Shown: piece by piece, positions 33,679-47,105 of the stretch | How the letters are laid out: every line of letters begins with the position of its first letter | How positions within the stretch are numbered: the first letter of the stretch is position 1 | NCBI GenBank assembly: GCA_943736015.1 | Contig: OX031057.1 | Coordinates: 61,276,001 to 61,340,000, forward strand | Origin: Tridacna crocea | Taxonomy: Eukaryota; Mollusca; Bivalvia; Cardiida; Cardiidae | DNA length: 64,000 bases | Reading direction: 5' to 3' | Notes under the pieces: model-generated | The model's input: the letters and a program-made list of their open reading frames with translations, nothing else | What the model was told of the DNA's origin: nothing | Databases searched by the model: none | Made by a program: the position numbers and the translations under genes

Positions 33679-35369
33679 CCCCAGAAATTAATGCAACAAA
33701 TGGCTAAAAAAAGACTGAAAACTCTTTTTGTTGCTTCCTATTGCATATATCAAACAAAGGCAACTGAAGTGTAATTTTTCTAATCTCTTCAAACCGCAAC
33801 AAGAAACCCAGTTACGTTGACTACAGTCTCATATATGCCAGTTACGCTCATGCGAAAACCCCAGAAAATAATGTGACAAGTGGCTAAAAAAAGACTGAAT
33901 GCTTCTTATTGCATAAATCAAACAAATGGAACAAAATTTTTAATGTATATTTTTTTCCTCCAATCTCTTTATACCATAAAGACAAGTCTATTTATGTTGA
34001 CTACGGTCTCAAAGGTGCCGGTTACGTATCCGTGAAAACGCGAAAAATCGACTTACGGAACAGTTCATAGCAGATGACACCTGTTGCTTGATAGGTCAAA
34101 TATAGGGAACTTAATTTCTAATATCTGTTTTTTACTCCTCTAGCCTTTTTTTACCGTGACAACAAACCCATTTAGGTTGTCTATTGTCTCGCAGGTGCCA
34201 GTTACGTACCCGCGAAAACATGAAAAATCGACTTACGGAACATTTTATAGCAGACGACAACTGTTGCTTAAAGTCAATTATAGGGATTTTTCTATTTTTT
34301 CTTTTTCATTTTCTCTCACTAGGGCCAATGATTTGGTTACGATGACCATCTCACCCATACTTGACTGATACGTGCTGCGCATAAAATCGTAAAATCAACT
34401 TTGACATTTTCGGAGGCAACTGATACCTGTTAAACAAATCAAAGAAAGGTAATCAAAATTTTTCCCTGTTTTCTTACCAGGGTCATGAAAACATTAAACC
34501 AATTTTGACGACCGTGCGAGTCAAAAGTCAATTTTATGTTTAATCGCTGCGCAAAAATATAAAATTCAGAAGCAACTGGTTGCTGTTGCGGAAACTTTTT
34601 CCGATAAAAAAATCTTGTTCTTGTTTGAAGAATTTAGAAGTAGGCCATAAAGATACAATAAGATGTAAGAATAACTAAAAATCAGTTTTTTTCTTTGATA
34701 GGGTAGAAAACATTGTGGGAAAAGGAGAAAATGCTGGTAACCTGCATTTCTCCTTTCCTCAGATTATTTTCAAAAGCCTTCTCTTTCAGGGGTGTTAATA
34801 AAAGGCGTCATTGTGTGGTAAAAGGTTAATAAGAATAAACAGATATCCCCCCCTTTCCCATCAGCCAATCAAATCTCTTCCCTCTCTGAAATTATCCAAT
34901 CAGAGAAGCTTTAAGGAAATCAGAATGGGAACCAAGAGCCAAAATCAGAATGGGAACCAACAGCCAATCAGATATTCAACAGCCAATCAGAGAGCTTCAA
35001 AATCGCTCCAAAATGGCGCCATAATTTATCGAAAAAAACAGTGAAAAAAAACGGCATAAAAGTGGATTTAAAGTCTTCTTTAAAGGCTGCTGTGCAGTCC
35101 TTGGCGAACTGCCAGGCATGCACCATCCACACATGCCAGATTTCACTGAAAATGGGCAAACATTTAAGAAAATAGGGGCGCAGCAGACCTTGTTATGGTC
35201 TTTTGAAGCCCCTTGCAAGAATGCAAGAATTACTTCCCTTAGACCCTCGATGCAAGCCCCCCCCCCCGAAGCACTTCACTGGATTCGCTTTTCTAACTCA
35301 GCCCACAATAAATGCTGCACATTGAAACTTTCAATAAGCCAAAGTGATCAATGTACAGTGTAAAAAAAG
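33679..35369 (+). repeat. Unit M20 (1,691 bp), first of the right haplotype
   Basis: The first unit with T at the diagnostic site (35191, CTTGTTATGG) and with A8. The first C tract returns to C7 and the long run is C11. Confidence 0.93.
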
Positions 35370-36947
35370 CCCCAGAAATTAATGCAACAAATGGCTAAAA
35401 AAAGACTGAAAACTCTTTTTGTTGCTTCCTATTGCATATATCAAACAAAGGCAACTGAAGTGTAATTTTTCTAATCTCTTCAAACCGCAACAAGAAACCC
35501 AGTTACGTTGACTACAGTCTCATATATGCCAGTTACGCTCATGCGGAAACCCCAGAAAATAATGTGACAAGTGGCTAAAAAAAGACTGAATGCTTCTTAT
35601 TGCATAAATCAAACAAAGTCGAAAAATCGACTTACGGAACAGTTCATAGCAGATGACACCTGTTGCTTGATAGGTCAAATATAGGGAACTTAATTTCTAA
35701 TATCTGTTTTTTACTCCTCTAGCCTTTTTTTACCGTCACAACAAACCCATTTAGGTTGTCTATTGTCTCGCAGGTGCCAGTTACGTACCCGCGAAAACAT
35801 AAAAAATCGACTTACGGAACATTTTATAGCAGACGACAACTGTTGCTTAAAGTCAATTATAGGGATTTTTCTATTTTTTCTTTTTCATTTTCTCTCACTA
35901 GGGCCAATGATTTGGTTACGATGACCATCTCACCCATACTTGACGGATACGTGCTGCGCATAAAATCGTAAAATCAACTTTGACATTTTCGGAGGCAACT
36001 GATACCTGTTAAACAAATCAAAGAAAGGTAATCAAAATTTTTCCCTGTTTTCTTACCAGGGTCATGAAAACATTAAACCAATTTTGACGACCGTGCGAGT
36101 CAAAAGTCAATTTTATGTTTAATCGCTGCGCAAAAATATAAAATTCAGAAGCAACTGGTTGCTGTTGCGGAAACTTTTTCCGATAAAAAAATCTTGTTCT
36201 TGTTTGAAGAATTTAGAAGTAGGCCATAAAGATACAATAAGATGTAAGAATAACTAAAAATCAGTTTTTTTCTTTGATAGGGTAGAAAACATTGTGGGAA
36301 AAGGAGAAAATGCTGGTAACCTGCATTTCTCCTTTCCTCAGATTATTTTCAAAAGCCTTCTCTTTCAGGGGTGTTAATAAAAGGCGTCATTGTGTGGTAA
36401 AAGGTTAATAAGAATAAACAGATATCCCCCCCTTTCCCATCAGCCAATCAAATCTCTTCCCTCTCTGAAATTATCCAATCAGAGAAGCTTTAAGGAAATC
36501 AGAATGGGAACCAAGAGCCAAAATCAGAATGGGAACCAACAGCCAATCAGATATTCAACAGCCAATCAGAGAGCTTCAAAATCGCTCCAAAATGGCGCCA
36601 TAATTTATCGAAAAAAACAGTGAAAAAAAACGGCATAAAAGTGGATTTAAAGTCTTCTTTAAAGGCTGCTGTGCAGTCCTTGGCGAACTGCCAGGCATGC
36701 ACCATCCACACATGCCAGATTTCACTGAAAATGGGCAAACATTTAAGAAAATAGGGGCGCAGCAGACCTTGTTATGGTCTTTTGAAGCCCCTTGCAAGAA
36801 TGCAAGAATTACTTCCCTTAGACCCTCGATGCAAGCCCCCCCCCCGAAGCACTTCACTGGATTCGCTTTTCTAACTCAGCCCACAATAAATGCTGCACAT
36901 TGAAACTTTCAATAAGCCAAAGTGATCAATGTACAGTGTAAAAAAAG
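35370..36947 (+). repeat. Unit M21 (1,578 bp), internal deletion
   Basis: 114 bp corresponding to 400-513 of M1 are missing, with two bases (GT, 35618-35619) at the junction, joining subrepeat B to C. Further variants are G at 35546, C at 35737, A at 35801 and G at 35945; the last two are shared with M24. Long run C10. Confidence 0.95.
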
Positions 36948-38638
36948 CCCCAGAAATTAATGCAACAAATGGCTAAAAAAAGACTGAAAACTCTTTTTGT
37001 TGCTTCCTATTGCATATATCAAACAAAGGCAACTGAAGTGTAATTTTTCTAATCTCTTCAAACCGCAACAAGAAACCCAGTTACGTTGACTACAGTCTCA
37101 TATATGCCAGTTACGCTCATGCGAAAACCCCAGAAAATAATGTGACAAGTGGCTAAAAAAAGACTGAATGCTTCTTATTGCATAAATCAAACAAATGGAA
37201 CAAAATTTTTAATGTATATTTTTTTCCTCCAATCTCTTTATACCATAAAGACAAGTCTATTTATGTTGACTACGGTCTCAAAGGTGCCGGTTACGTATCC
37301 GTGAAAACGCGAAAAATCGACTTACGGAACAGTTCATAGCAGATGACACCTGTTGCTTGATAGGTCAAATATAGGGAACTTAATTTCTAATATCTGTTTT
37401 TTACTCCTCTAGCCTTTTTTTACCGTGACAACAAACCCATTTAGGTTGTCTATTGTCTCGCAGGTGCCAGTTACGTACCCGCGAAAACATGAAAAATCGA
37501 CTTACGGAACATTTTATAGCAGACGACAACTGTTGCTTAAAGTCAATTATAGGGATTTTTCTATTTTTTCTTTTTCATTTTCTCTCACTAGGGCCAATGA
37601 TTTGGTTACGATGACCATCTCACCCATACTTGACTGATACGTGCTGCGCATAAAATCGTAAAATCAACTTTGACATTTTCGGAGGCAACTGATACCTGTT
37701 AAACAAATCAAAGAAAGGTAATCAAAATTTTTCCCTGTTTTCTTACCAGGGTCATGAAAACATTAAACCAATTTTGACGACCGTGCGAGTCAAAAGTCAA
37801 TTTTATGTTTAATCGCTGCGCAAAAATATAAAATTCAGAAGCAACTGGTTGCTGTTGCGGAAACTTTTTCTGATAAAAAAATCTTGTTCTTGTTTGAAGA
37901 ATTTAGAAGTAGGCCATAAAGATACAATAAGATGTAAGAATAACTAAAAATCAGTTCTTTTCTTTGATAGGGTAGAAAACATTGTGGGAAAAGGAGAAAA
38001 TGCTGGTAACCTGCATTTCTCCTTTCCTCAGATTATTTTCAAAAGCCTTCTCTTTCAGGGGTGTTAATAAAAGGCGTCATTGTGTGGTAAAAGGTTAATA
38101 AGAATAAACAGATATCCCCCCCTTTCCCATCAGCCAATCAAATCTCTTCCCTCTCTGAAATTATCCAATCAGAGAAGCTTTAAGGAAATCAGAATGGGAA
38201 CCAAGAGCCAAAATCAGAATGGGAACCAACAGCCAATCAGATATTCAACAGCCAATCAGAGAGCTTCAAAATCGCTCCAAAATGGCGCCATAATTTATCG
38301 AAAAAAACAGTGAAAAAAAACGGCATAAAAGTGGATTTAAAGTCTTCTTTAAAGGCTGCTGTGCAGTCCTTGGCGAACTGCCAGGCATGCACCATCCACA
38401 CATGCCAGATTTCACTGAAAATGGGCAAACATTTAAGAAAATAGGGGCGCAGCAGACCTTGTTATGGTCTTTTGAAGCCCCTTGCAAGAATGCAAGAATT
38501 ACTTCCCTTAGACCCTCGATGCAAGCCCCCCCCCCCGAAGCACTTCACTGGATTCGCTTTTCTAACTCAGCCCACAATAAATGCTGCACATTGAAACTTT
38601 CAATAAGCCAAAGTGATCAATGTACAGTGTAAAAAAAG
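36948..38638 (+). repeat. Unit M22 (1,691 bp)
   Basis: Private T at 37871 and C at 37957. Right haplotype with A8 and C11. Confidence 0.93.
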
Positions 38639-40329
38639 CCCCAGAAATTAATGCAACAAATGGCTAAAAAAAGACTGAAAACTCTTTTTGTTGCTTCCTA
38701 TTGCATATATCAAACAAAGGCAACTGAAGTGTAATTTTTCTAATCTCTTCAAACCGCAACAAGAAACCCAGTTACGTTGACTACAGTCTCATATATGCCA
38801 GTTACGCTCATGCGAAAACCCCAGAAAATAATGTGACAAGTGGCTAAAAAAAGACTGAATGCTTCTTATTGCATAAATCAAACAAATGGAACAAAATTTC
38901 TAATGTATATTTTTTTCCTCCAATCTCTTTATACCATAAAGACAAGTCTATTTATGTTGACTACGGTCTCAAAGGTGCCGGTTACGTATCCGTGAAAACG
39001 CGAAAAATCGACTTACGGAACAGTTCATAGCAGATGACACCTGTTGCTTGATAGGTCAAATATAGGGAACTTAATTTCTAATATCTGTTTTTTACTCCTC
39101 TAGCCTTTTTTTACCGTGACAACAAACCCATTTAGGTTGTCTATTGTCTCGCAGGTGCCAGTTACGTACCCGCGAAAACATGAAAAATCGACTTACGGAA
39201 CATTTTATAGCAGACGACAACTGTTGCTTAAAGTCAATTATAGGGATTTTTCTATTTTTTCTTTTTCATTTTCTCTCACTAGGGCCAATGATTTGGTTAC
39301 GATGACCATCTCACCCATACTTGACTGATACGTGCTGCGCATAAAATCGTAAAATCAACTTTGACATTTTCGGAGGCAACTGATACCTGTTAAACAAATC
39401 AAAGAAAGGTAATCAAAATTTTTCCCTGTTTTCTTACCAGGGTCATGAAAACATTAAACCAATTTTGACGACCGTGCGAGTCAAAAGTCAATTTTATGTT
39501 TAATCGCTGCGCAAAAATATAAAATTCAGAAGCAACTGGTTGCTGTTGCGGAAACTTTTTCCGATAAAAAAATCTTGTTCTTGTTTGAAGAATTTAGAAG
39601 TAGGCCATAAAGATACAATAAGATGTAAGAATAACTAAAAATCAGTTTTTTTCTTTGATAGGGTAGAAAACATTGTGGGAAAAGGAGAAAATGCTGGTAA
39701 CCTGCATTTCTCCTTTCCTCAGATTATTTTCAAAAGCCTTCTCTTTCAGGGGTGTTAATAAAAGGCGTCATTGTGTGGTAAAAGGTTAATAAGAATAAAC
39801 AGATATCCCCCCCTTTCCCATCAGCCAATCAAATCTCTTCCCTCTCTGAAATTATCCAATCAGAGAAGCTTTAAGGAAATCAGAATGGGAACCAAGAGCC
39901 AAAATCAGAATGGGAACCAACAGCCAATCAGATATTCAACAGCCAATCAGAGAGCTTCAAAATCGCTCCAAAATGGCGCCATAATTTATCGAAAAAAACA
40001 GTGAAAAAAAAACGGCATAAAAGTGGATTTAAAGTCTTCTTTAAAGGCTGCTGTGCAGTCCTTGGCGAACTGCCAGGCATGCACCATCCACACATGCCAG
40101 ATTTCACTGAAAATGGGCAAACATTTAAGAAAATAGGGGCGCAGCAGACCTTGTTATGGTCTTTTGAAGCCCCTTGCAAGAATGCAAGAATTACTTCCCT
40201 TAGACCCTCGATGCAAGCCCCCCCCCCGAAGCACTTCACTGGATTCGCTTTTCTAACTCAGCCCACAATAAATGCTGCACATTGAAACTTTCAATAAGCC
40301 AAAGTGATCAATGTACAGTGTAAAAAAAG
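38639..40329 (+). repeat. Unit M23 (1,691 bp), recombinant haplotype
   Basis: Private C at 38900. It combines the left-type A9 run with the right-type TTGTTATGG, as would a crossover or conversion between the two markers. Long run C10. Confidence 0.92.
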
Positions 40330-42021
40330 CCCCAGAAATTAATGCAACAAATGGCTAAAAAAAGACTGAAAACTCTTTTTGTTGCTTCCTATTGCATATA
40401 TCAAACAAAGGCAACTGAAGTGTAATTTTTCTAATCTCTTCAAACCGCAACAAGAAACCCAGTTACGTTGACTACAGTCTCATATATGCCAGTTACGCTC
40501 ATGCGAAAACCCCAGAAAATAATGTGACAAGTGGCTAAAAAAAGACTGAATGCTTCTTATTGCATAAATCAAACAAATGGAACAAAATTTTTAATGTATA
40601 TTTTTTTCCTCCAATCTCTTTATACCATAAAGACAAGTCTATTTATGTTGACTACGGTCTCAAAGGTGCCGGTTACGTATCCGTGAAAACGCGAAAAATC
40701 GACTTACGGAACAGTTCATAGCAGATGACACCTGTTGCTTGATAGGTCAAATATAGGGAACTTAATTTCTAATATCTGTTTTTTACTCCTCTAGCCTTTT
40801 TTTACCGTGACAACAAACCCATTTAGGTTGTCTATTGTCTCGCAGGTGCCAGTTACGTACCCGCGAAAACATAAAAAATCGACTTACGGAACATTTTATA
40901 GCAGACGACAACTGTTGCTTAAAGTCAATTATAGGGATTTTTCTATTTTTTCTTTTTCATTTTCTCTCACTAGGGCCAATGATTTGGTTACGATGACCAT
41001 CTCACCCATACTTGACGGATACGTGCTGCGCATAAAATCGTAAAATCAACTTTGACATTTTCGGAGGCAACTGATACCTGTTAAACAAATCAAAGAAAGG
41101 TAATCAAAATTTTTCCCTGTTTTCTTACCAGGGTCATGAAAACATTAAACCAATTTTGACGACCGTGCGAGTCAAAAGTCAATTTTATGTTTAATCGCTG
41201 CGCAAAAATATAAAATTCAGAAGCAACTGGTTGCTGTTGCGGAAACTTTTTCCGATAAAAAAATCTTGTTCTTGTTTGAAGAATTTAGAAGTAGGCCAAA
41301 AAGATACAATAAGATGTAAGAATAACTAAAAATCAGTTTTTTTCTTTGATAGGGTAGAAAACATTGTGGGAAAAGGAGAAAATGCTGGTAACCTGCATTT
41401 CTCCTTTCCTCAGATTTTTTTCAAAAGCCTTCTCTTTCAGGGGTGTTAATAAAAGGCGTCATTGTGTGGTAAAAGGTTAATAAGAATAAACAGATATCCC
41501 CCCCTTTCCCATCAGCCAATCAAATCTCTTCCCTCTCTGAAATTATCCAATCAGAGAAGCTTTAAGGAAATCAGAATGGGAACCAAGAGCCAAAATCAGA
41601 ATGGGAACCAACAGCCAATCAGATATTCAACAGCCAATCAGAGAGCTTCAAAATCGCTCCAAAATGGCGCCATAATTTATCGAAAAAAACAGTGAAAAAA
41701 AACGGCATAAAAGTGGATTTAAAGTCTTCTTTAAAGGCTGCTGTGCAGTCCTTGGCGAACTGCCAGGCATGCACCATCCACACATGCCAGATTTCACTGA
41801 AAATGGGCAAACATTTAAGAAAATAGGGGCGCAGCAGACCTTGTTATGGTCTTTTGAAGCCCCTTGCAAGAATGCAAGAATTACTTCCCTTAGACCCTCG
41901 ATGCAAGCCCCCCCCCTCCGAAGCACTTCACTGGATTCGCTTTTCTAACTCAGCCCACAATAAATGCTGCACATTGAAACTTTCAATAAGCCAAAGTGAT
42001 CAATGTACAGTGTAAAAAAAG
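40330..42021 (+). repeat. Unit M24 (1,692 bp)
   Basis: Shares A at 40873 and G at 41017 with M21. Private A at 41299 and T at 41417. The long run is C9-T-CC. Confidence 0.93.
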
Positions 42022-43714
42022 CCCCAGAAATTAATGCAACAAATGGCTAAAAAAAGACTGAAAACTCTTTTTGTTGCTTCCTATTGCATATATCAAACAA
42101 AGGCAACTGAAGTGTAATTTTTCTAATCTCTTCAAACCGCAACAAGAAACCCAGTTACGTTGACTACAGTCTCATATATGCCAGTTACGCTCATGCGAAA
42201 ACCCCAGAAAATAATGTGACAAGTGGCTAAAAAAAGACTGAATGCTTCTTATTGCATAAATCAAACAAATGGAACAAAATTTTTAATGTATATTTTTTTC
42301 CTCCAATCTCTTTATACCATAAAGACAAGTCTATTTATGTTGACTACGGTCTCAAAGGTGCCGGTTACGTATCCGTGAAAACGCGAAAAATCGACTTACG
42401 GAACAGTTCATAGCAGATGACACCTGTTGCTTGATAGGTCAAATATAGGGAACTTAATTTCTAATATCTGTTTTTTACTCCTCTAGCCTTTTTTTACCGT
42501 GACAACAAACCCATTTAGGTTGTCTATTGTCTCGCAGGTGCCAGTTACGTACCCGCGAAAACATGAAAAATCGACTTACGGAACATTTTATAGCAGACGA
42601 CAACTGTTGCTTAAAGTCAATTATAGGGATTTTTCTATTTTTTCTTTTTCATTTTCTCTCACTAGGGCCAATGATTTGGTTACGATGACCATCTCACCCA
42701 TACTTGACTGATACGTGCTGCGCATAAAATCGTAAAATCAACTTTGACATTTTCGGAGGCAACTGATACCTGTTAAACAAATCAAAGAAAGGTAATCAAA
42801 ATTTTTCCCTGTTTTCTTACCAGGGTCATGAAAACATTAAACCAATTTTGACGACCGTGCGAGTCAAAAGTCAATTTTATGTTTAATCGCTGCGCAAAAA
42901 TATAAAATTCAGAAGCAACTGGTTGCTGTTGCGGAAACTTTTTCCGATAAAAAAATCTTGTTCTTGTTTGAAGAATTTAGAAGTAGGCCATAAAGATACA
43001 ATAAGATGTAAGAATAACTAAAAATCAGTTTTTTTCTTTGATAGGGTAGAAAACATTGTGGGAAAAGGAGAAAATGCTGGTAACCTGCATTTCTCCTTTC
43101 CTCAGATTATTTTCAAAAGCCTTCTCTTTCAGGGGTGTTAATAAAAGGCGTCATTGTGTGGTAAAAGGTTAATAAGAATAAACAGATATCCCCCCCTTTC
43201 CCATCAGCCAATCAAATCTCTTCCCTCTCTGAAATTATCCAATCAGAGAAGCTTTAAGGAAATCAGAATGGGAACCAAGAGCCAAAATCAGAATGGGAAC
43301 CAACAGCCAATCAGATATTCAACAGCCAATCAGAGAGCTTCAAAATCGCTCCAAAATGGCGCCATAATTTATCGAAAAAAACAGTGAAAAAAAACGGCAT
43401 AAAAGTGGATTTAAAGTCTTCTTTAAAGGCTGCTGTGCAGTCCTTGGCGAACTGCCAGGCATGCACCATCCACACATGCCAGATTTCACTGAAAATGGGC
43501 AAACATTTAAGAAAATAGGGGCGCAGCAGACCTTGTTATGGTCTTTTGAAGCCCCTTGCAAGAATGCAAGAATTACTTCCCTTAGACCCTCGATGCAAGC
43601 CCCCCCCGCCCCGAAGCACTTCACTGGATTCGCTTTTCTAACTCAGCCCACAATAAATGCTGCACATTGAAACTTTCAATAAGCCAAAGTGATCAATGTA
43701 CAGTGTAAAAAAAG
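42022..43714 (+). repeat. Unit M25 (1,693 bp), G-interrupted C run
   Basis: The long run is C8-G-C4, with the G at 43608, the same as in M28. Otherwise right haplotype with A8. Confidence 0.93.
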
Positions 43715-45408
43715 CCCCAGAAATTAATGCAACAAATGGCTAAAAAAAGACTGAAAACTCTTTTTGTTGCTTCCTATTGCATATATCAAACAAAGGCAAC
43801 TGAAGTGTAATTTTTCTAATCTCTTCAAACCGCAACAAGAAACCCAGTTACATTGACTACAGTCTCATATATGCCAGTTACGCTCATGCGAAAACCCCAG
43901 AAAATAATGTGACAAGTGGCTAAAAAAAGACTGAATGCTTCTTATTGCATAAATCAAACAAATGGAACAAAATTTTTAATGTATATTTTTTTCCTCCAAT
44001 CTCTTTATACCATAAAGACAAGTCTATTTATGTTGACTACGGTCTCAAAGGTGCCGGTTACGTATCCGTGAAAACGCGAAAAATCGACTTACGGAACAGT
44101 TCATAGCAGATGACACCTGTTGCTTGATAGGTCAAATATAGGGAACTTAATTTCTAATATCTGTTTTTTACTCCTCTAGCCTTTTTTTACCGTGACAACA
44201 AACCCATTTAGGTTGTCTATTGTCTCGCAGGTGCCAGTTACGTACCCGCGAAAACATGAAAAATCGACTTTCGGAACATTTTATAGCAGACGACAACTGT
44301 TGCTTAAAGTCAATTATAGGGATTTTTCTATTTTTTCTTTTTCATTTTCTCTCACTAGGGCCAATGATTTGGTTACGATGACCATGTCACCCATACTTGA
44401 CTGATACGTGCTGCGCATAAAATCGTAAAATCAACTTTGACATTTTCGGAGGCAACTGATACCTGTTAAACAAATCAAAGAAAGGTAATCAAAATTTTTC
44501 CCTGTTTTCTTACCAGGGTCATGAAAACATTAAACCAATTTTGACGACCGTGCGAGTCAAAAGTCAATTTTATGTTTAATCGCTGCGCAAAAATATAAAA
44601 TTCAGAAGCAACTGGTTGCTGTTGCGGAAACTTTTTCCGATAAAAAAATCTTGTTCTTGTTTGAAGAATTTAGAAGTAGGCCATAAAGATACAATAAGAT
44701 GTAAGAATAACTAAAAATCAGTTTTTTTCTTTGATAGGGTAGAAAACATTGTGGGAAAAGGAGAAAATGCTGGTAACCTGCATTTCTCCTTTCCTCAGAT
44801 TATTTTCAAAAGCCTTCTCTTTCAGGGGTGTTAATAAAAGGCGTCATTGTGTGGTAAAAGGTTAATAAGAATAAACAGATATCCCCCCCTTTCCCATCAG
44901 CCAATCAAATCTCTTCCCTCTCTGAAATTATCCAATCAGAGAAGCTTTAAGGAAATCAGAATGGGAACCAAGAGCCAAAATCAGAATGGGAACCAACAGC
45001 CAATCAGATATTCAACAGCCAATCAGAGAGCTTCAAAATCGCTCCAAAATGGCGCCATAATTTATCGAAAAAAACAGTGAAAAAAAACGGCATAAAAGTG
45101 GATTTAAAGTCTTCTTTAAAGGCTGCTGTGCAGTCCTTGGCGAACTGCCAGGCATGCACCATCCACAAATGCCAGATTTCACTGAAAATGGGCAAACATT
45201 TAAGAAAATAGGGGCGCAGCAGACCTTGTTATGGTCTTTTGAAGCCCCTTGCAAGAATGCAAGAATTACTTCCCTTAGACCCTCGATGCAAGCCCCCCCC
45301 CCCCCCGAAGCACTTCACTGGATTCGCTTTTCTAACTCAGCCCACAATAAATGCTGCACATTGAAACTTTCAATAAGCCAAAGTGATCAATGTACAGTGT
45401 AAAAAAAG
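43715..45408 (+). repeat. Unit M26 (1,694 bp)
   Basis: Four private substitutions: A at 43852, T at 44271, G at 44386 and A at 45168. The last changes the right arm of the GGCATG/CATGCC hairpin's neighbourhood (CACAAATGCC). A8, C14. Confidence 0.93.
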
Positions 45409-47105
45409 CCCCAGAAATTAATGCAACAAATGGCTAAAAAAAGACTGAAAACTCTTTTTGTTGCTTCCTATTGCATATATCAAACAAAGGCAACTGAAGT
45501 GTAATTTTTCTAATCTCTTCAAACCGCAACAAGAAACCCAGTTACGTTGACTACAGTCTCATATATGCCAGTTACGCTCATGCGAAAACCCCAGAAAATA
45601 ATGTGACAAGTGGCTAAAAAAAGACTGAATGCTTCTTATTGCATAAATCAAACAAATGGAACAAAATTTTTAATGTATATTTTTTTCCTCCAATCTCTTT
45701 ATACCATAAAGACAAGTCTATTTATGTTGACTACGGTCTCAAAGGTGCCGGTTACGTATCCGTGAAAACGCGAAAAATCGACTTACGGAACAGTTCATAG
45801 CAGATGACACCTGTTGCTTGATAGGTCAAATATAGGGAACTTAATTTCTAATATCTGTTTTTTACTCCTCTAGCCTTTTTTTACCGTGACAACAAACCCA
45901 TTTAGGTTGTCTATTGTCTCGCAGGTGCCAGTTACGTACCCGCGAAAACATGAAAAATCGACTTACGGAACATTTTATAGCAGACGACAACTGTTGCTTA
46001 AAGTCAATTATAGGGATTTTTCTATTTTTTCTTTTTCATTTTCTCTCACTAGGGCCAATGATTTGGTTACGATGACCATCTCACCCATACTTGACTGATA
46101 CGTGCTGCGCATAAAATCATAAAATCAACTTTGACATTTTCGGAGGCAACTGATACCTGTTAAACAAATCAAAGAAAGGTAATCAAAATTTTTCCCTGTT
46201 TTCTTACCAGGGTCATGAAAACATTAAACCAATTTTGACGACCGTGCGAGTCAAAAGTCAATTTTATGTTTAATCGCTGCGCAAAAATATAAAATTCAGA
46301 AGCAACTGGTTGCTGTTGCGGAAACTTTTTCCGATAAAAAAATCTTGTTCTTGTTTGAAGAATTTAGAAGTAGGCCATAAAGATACAATAAGATGTAAGA
46401 ATAACTAAAAATCAGTTTTTTTCTTTGATAGGGTAGAAAACATTGTGGGAAAAGGAGAAAATGCTGGTAACCTGCATTTCTCCTTTCCTCAGATTATTTT
46501 CAAAAGCCTTCTCTTTCAGGGGTGTTAATAAAAGGCGTCATTGTGTGGTAAAAGGTTAATAAGAATAAACAGATATCCCCCCCTTTCCCATCAGCCAATC
46601 AAATCTCTTCCCTCTCTGAAATTATCCAATCAGAGAAGCTTTAAGGAAATCAGAATGGGAACCAAGAGCCAAAATCAGAATGGGAACCAACAGCCAATCA
46701 GATATTCAACAGCCAATCAGAGAGCTTCAAAATCGCTCCAAAATGGCGCCATAATTTATCGAAAAAAACAGTGAAAAAAAAACGGCATAAAAGTGGATTT
46801 AAAGTCTTCTTTAAAGGCTGCTGTGCAGTCCTTGGCGAACTGCCAGGCATGCACCATCCACACATGCCAGATTTCACTGAAAATGGGCAAACATTTAAGA
46901 AAATAGGGGCGCAGCAGACCTCGTTATGGTCTTTTGAAGCCCCTTGCAAGAATGCAAGAATTACTTCCCTTAGACCCTCGATGCAAGCCCCCCCCCCCCC
47001 CCCGAAGCACTTCACTGGATTCGCTTTTCTAACTCAGCCCACAATAAATGCTGCACATTGAAACTTTCAATAAGCCAAAGTGATCAATGTACAGTGTAAA
47101 AAAAG
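45409..47105 (+). repeat. Unit M27 (1,697 bp), left-type unit in the right block
   Basis: It carries CTCGTTATGG and A9 like M1-M19, surrounded by right-type units. Private A at 46119. The long run is C16 (46988-47003), the longest in the window. Confidence 0.93.
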
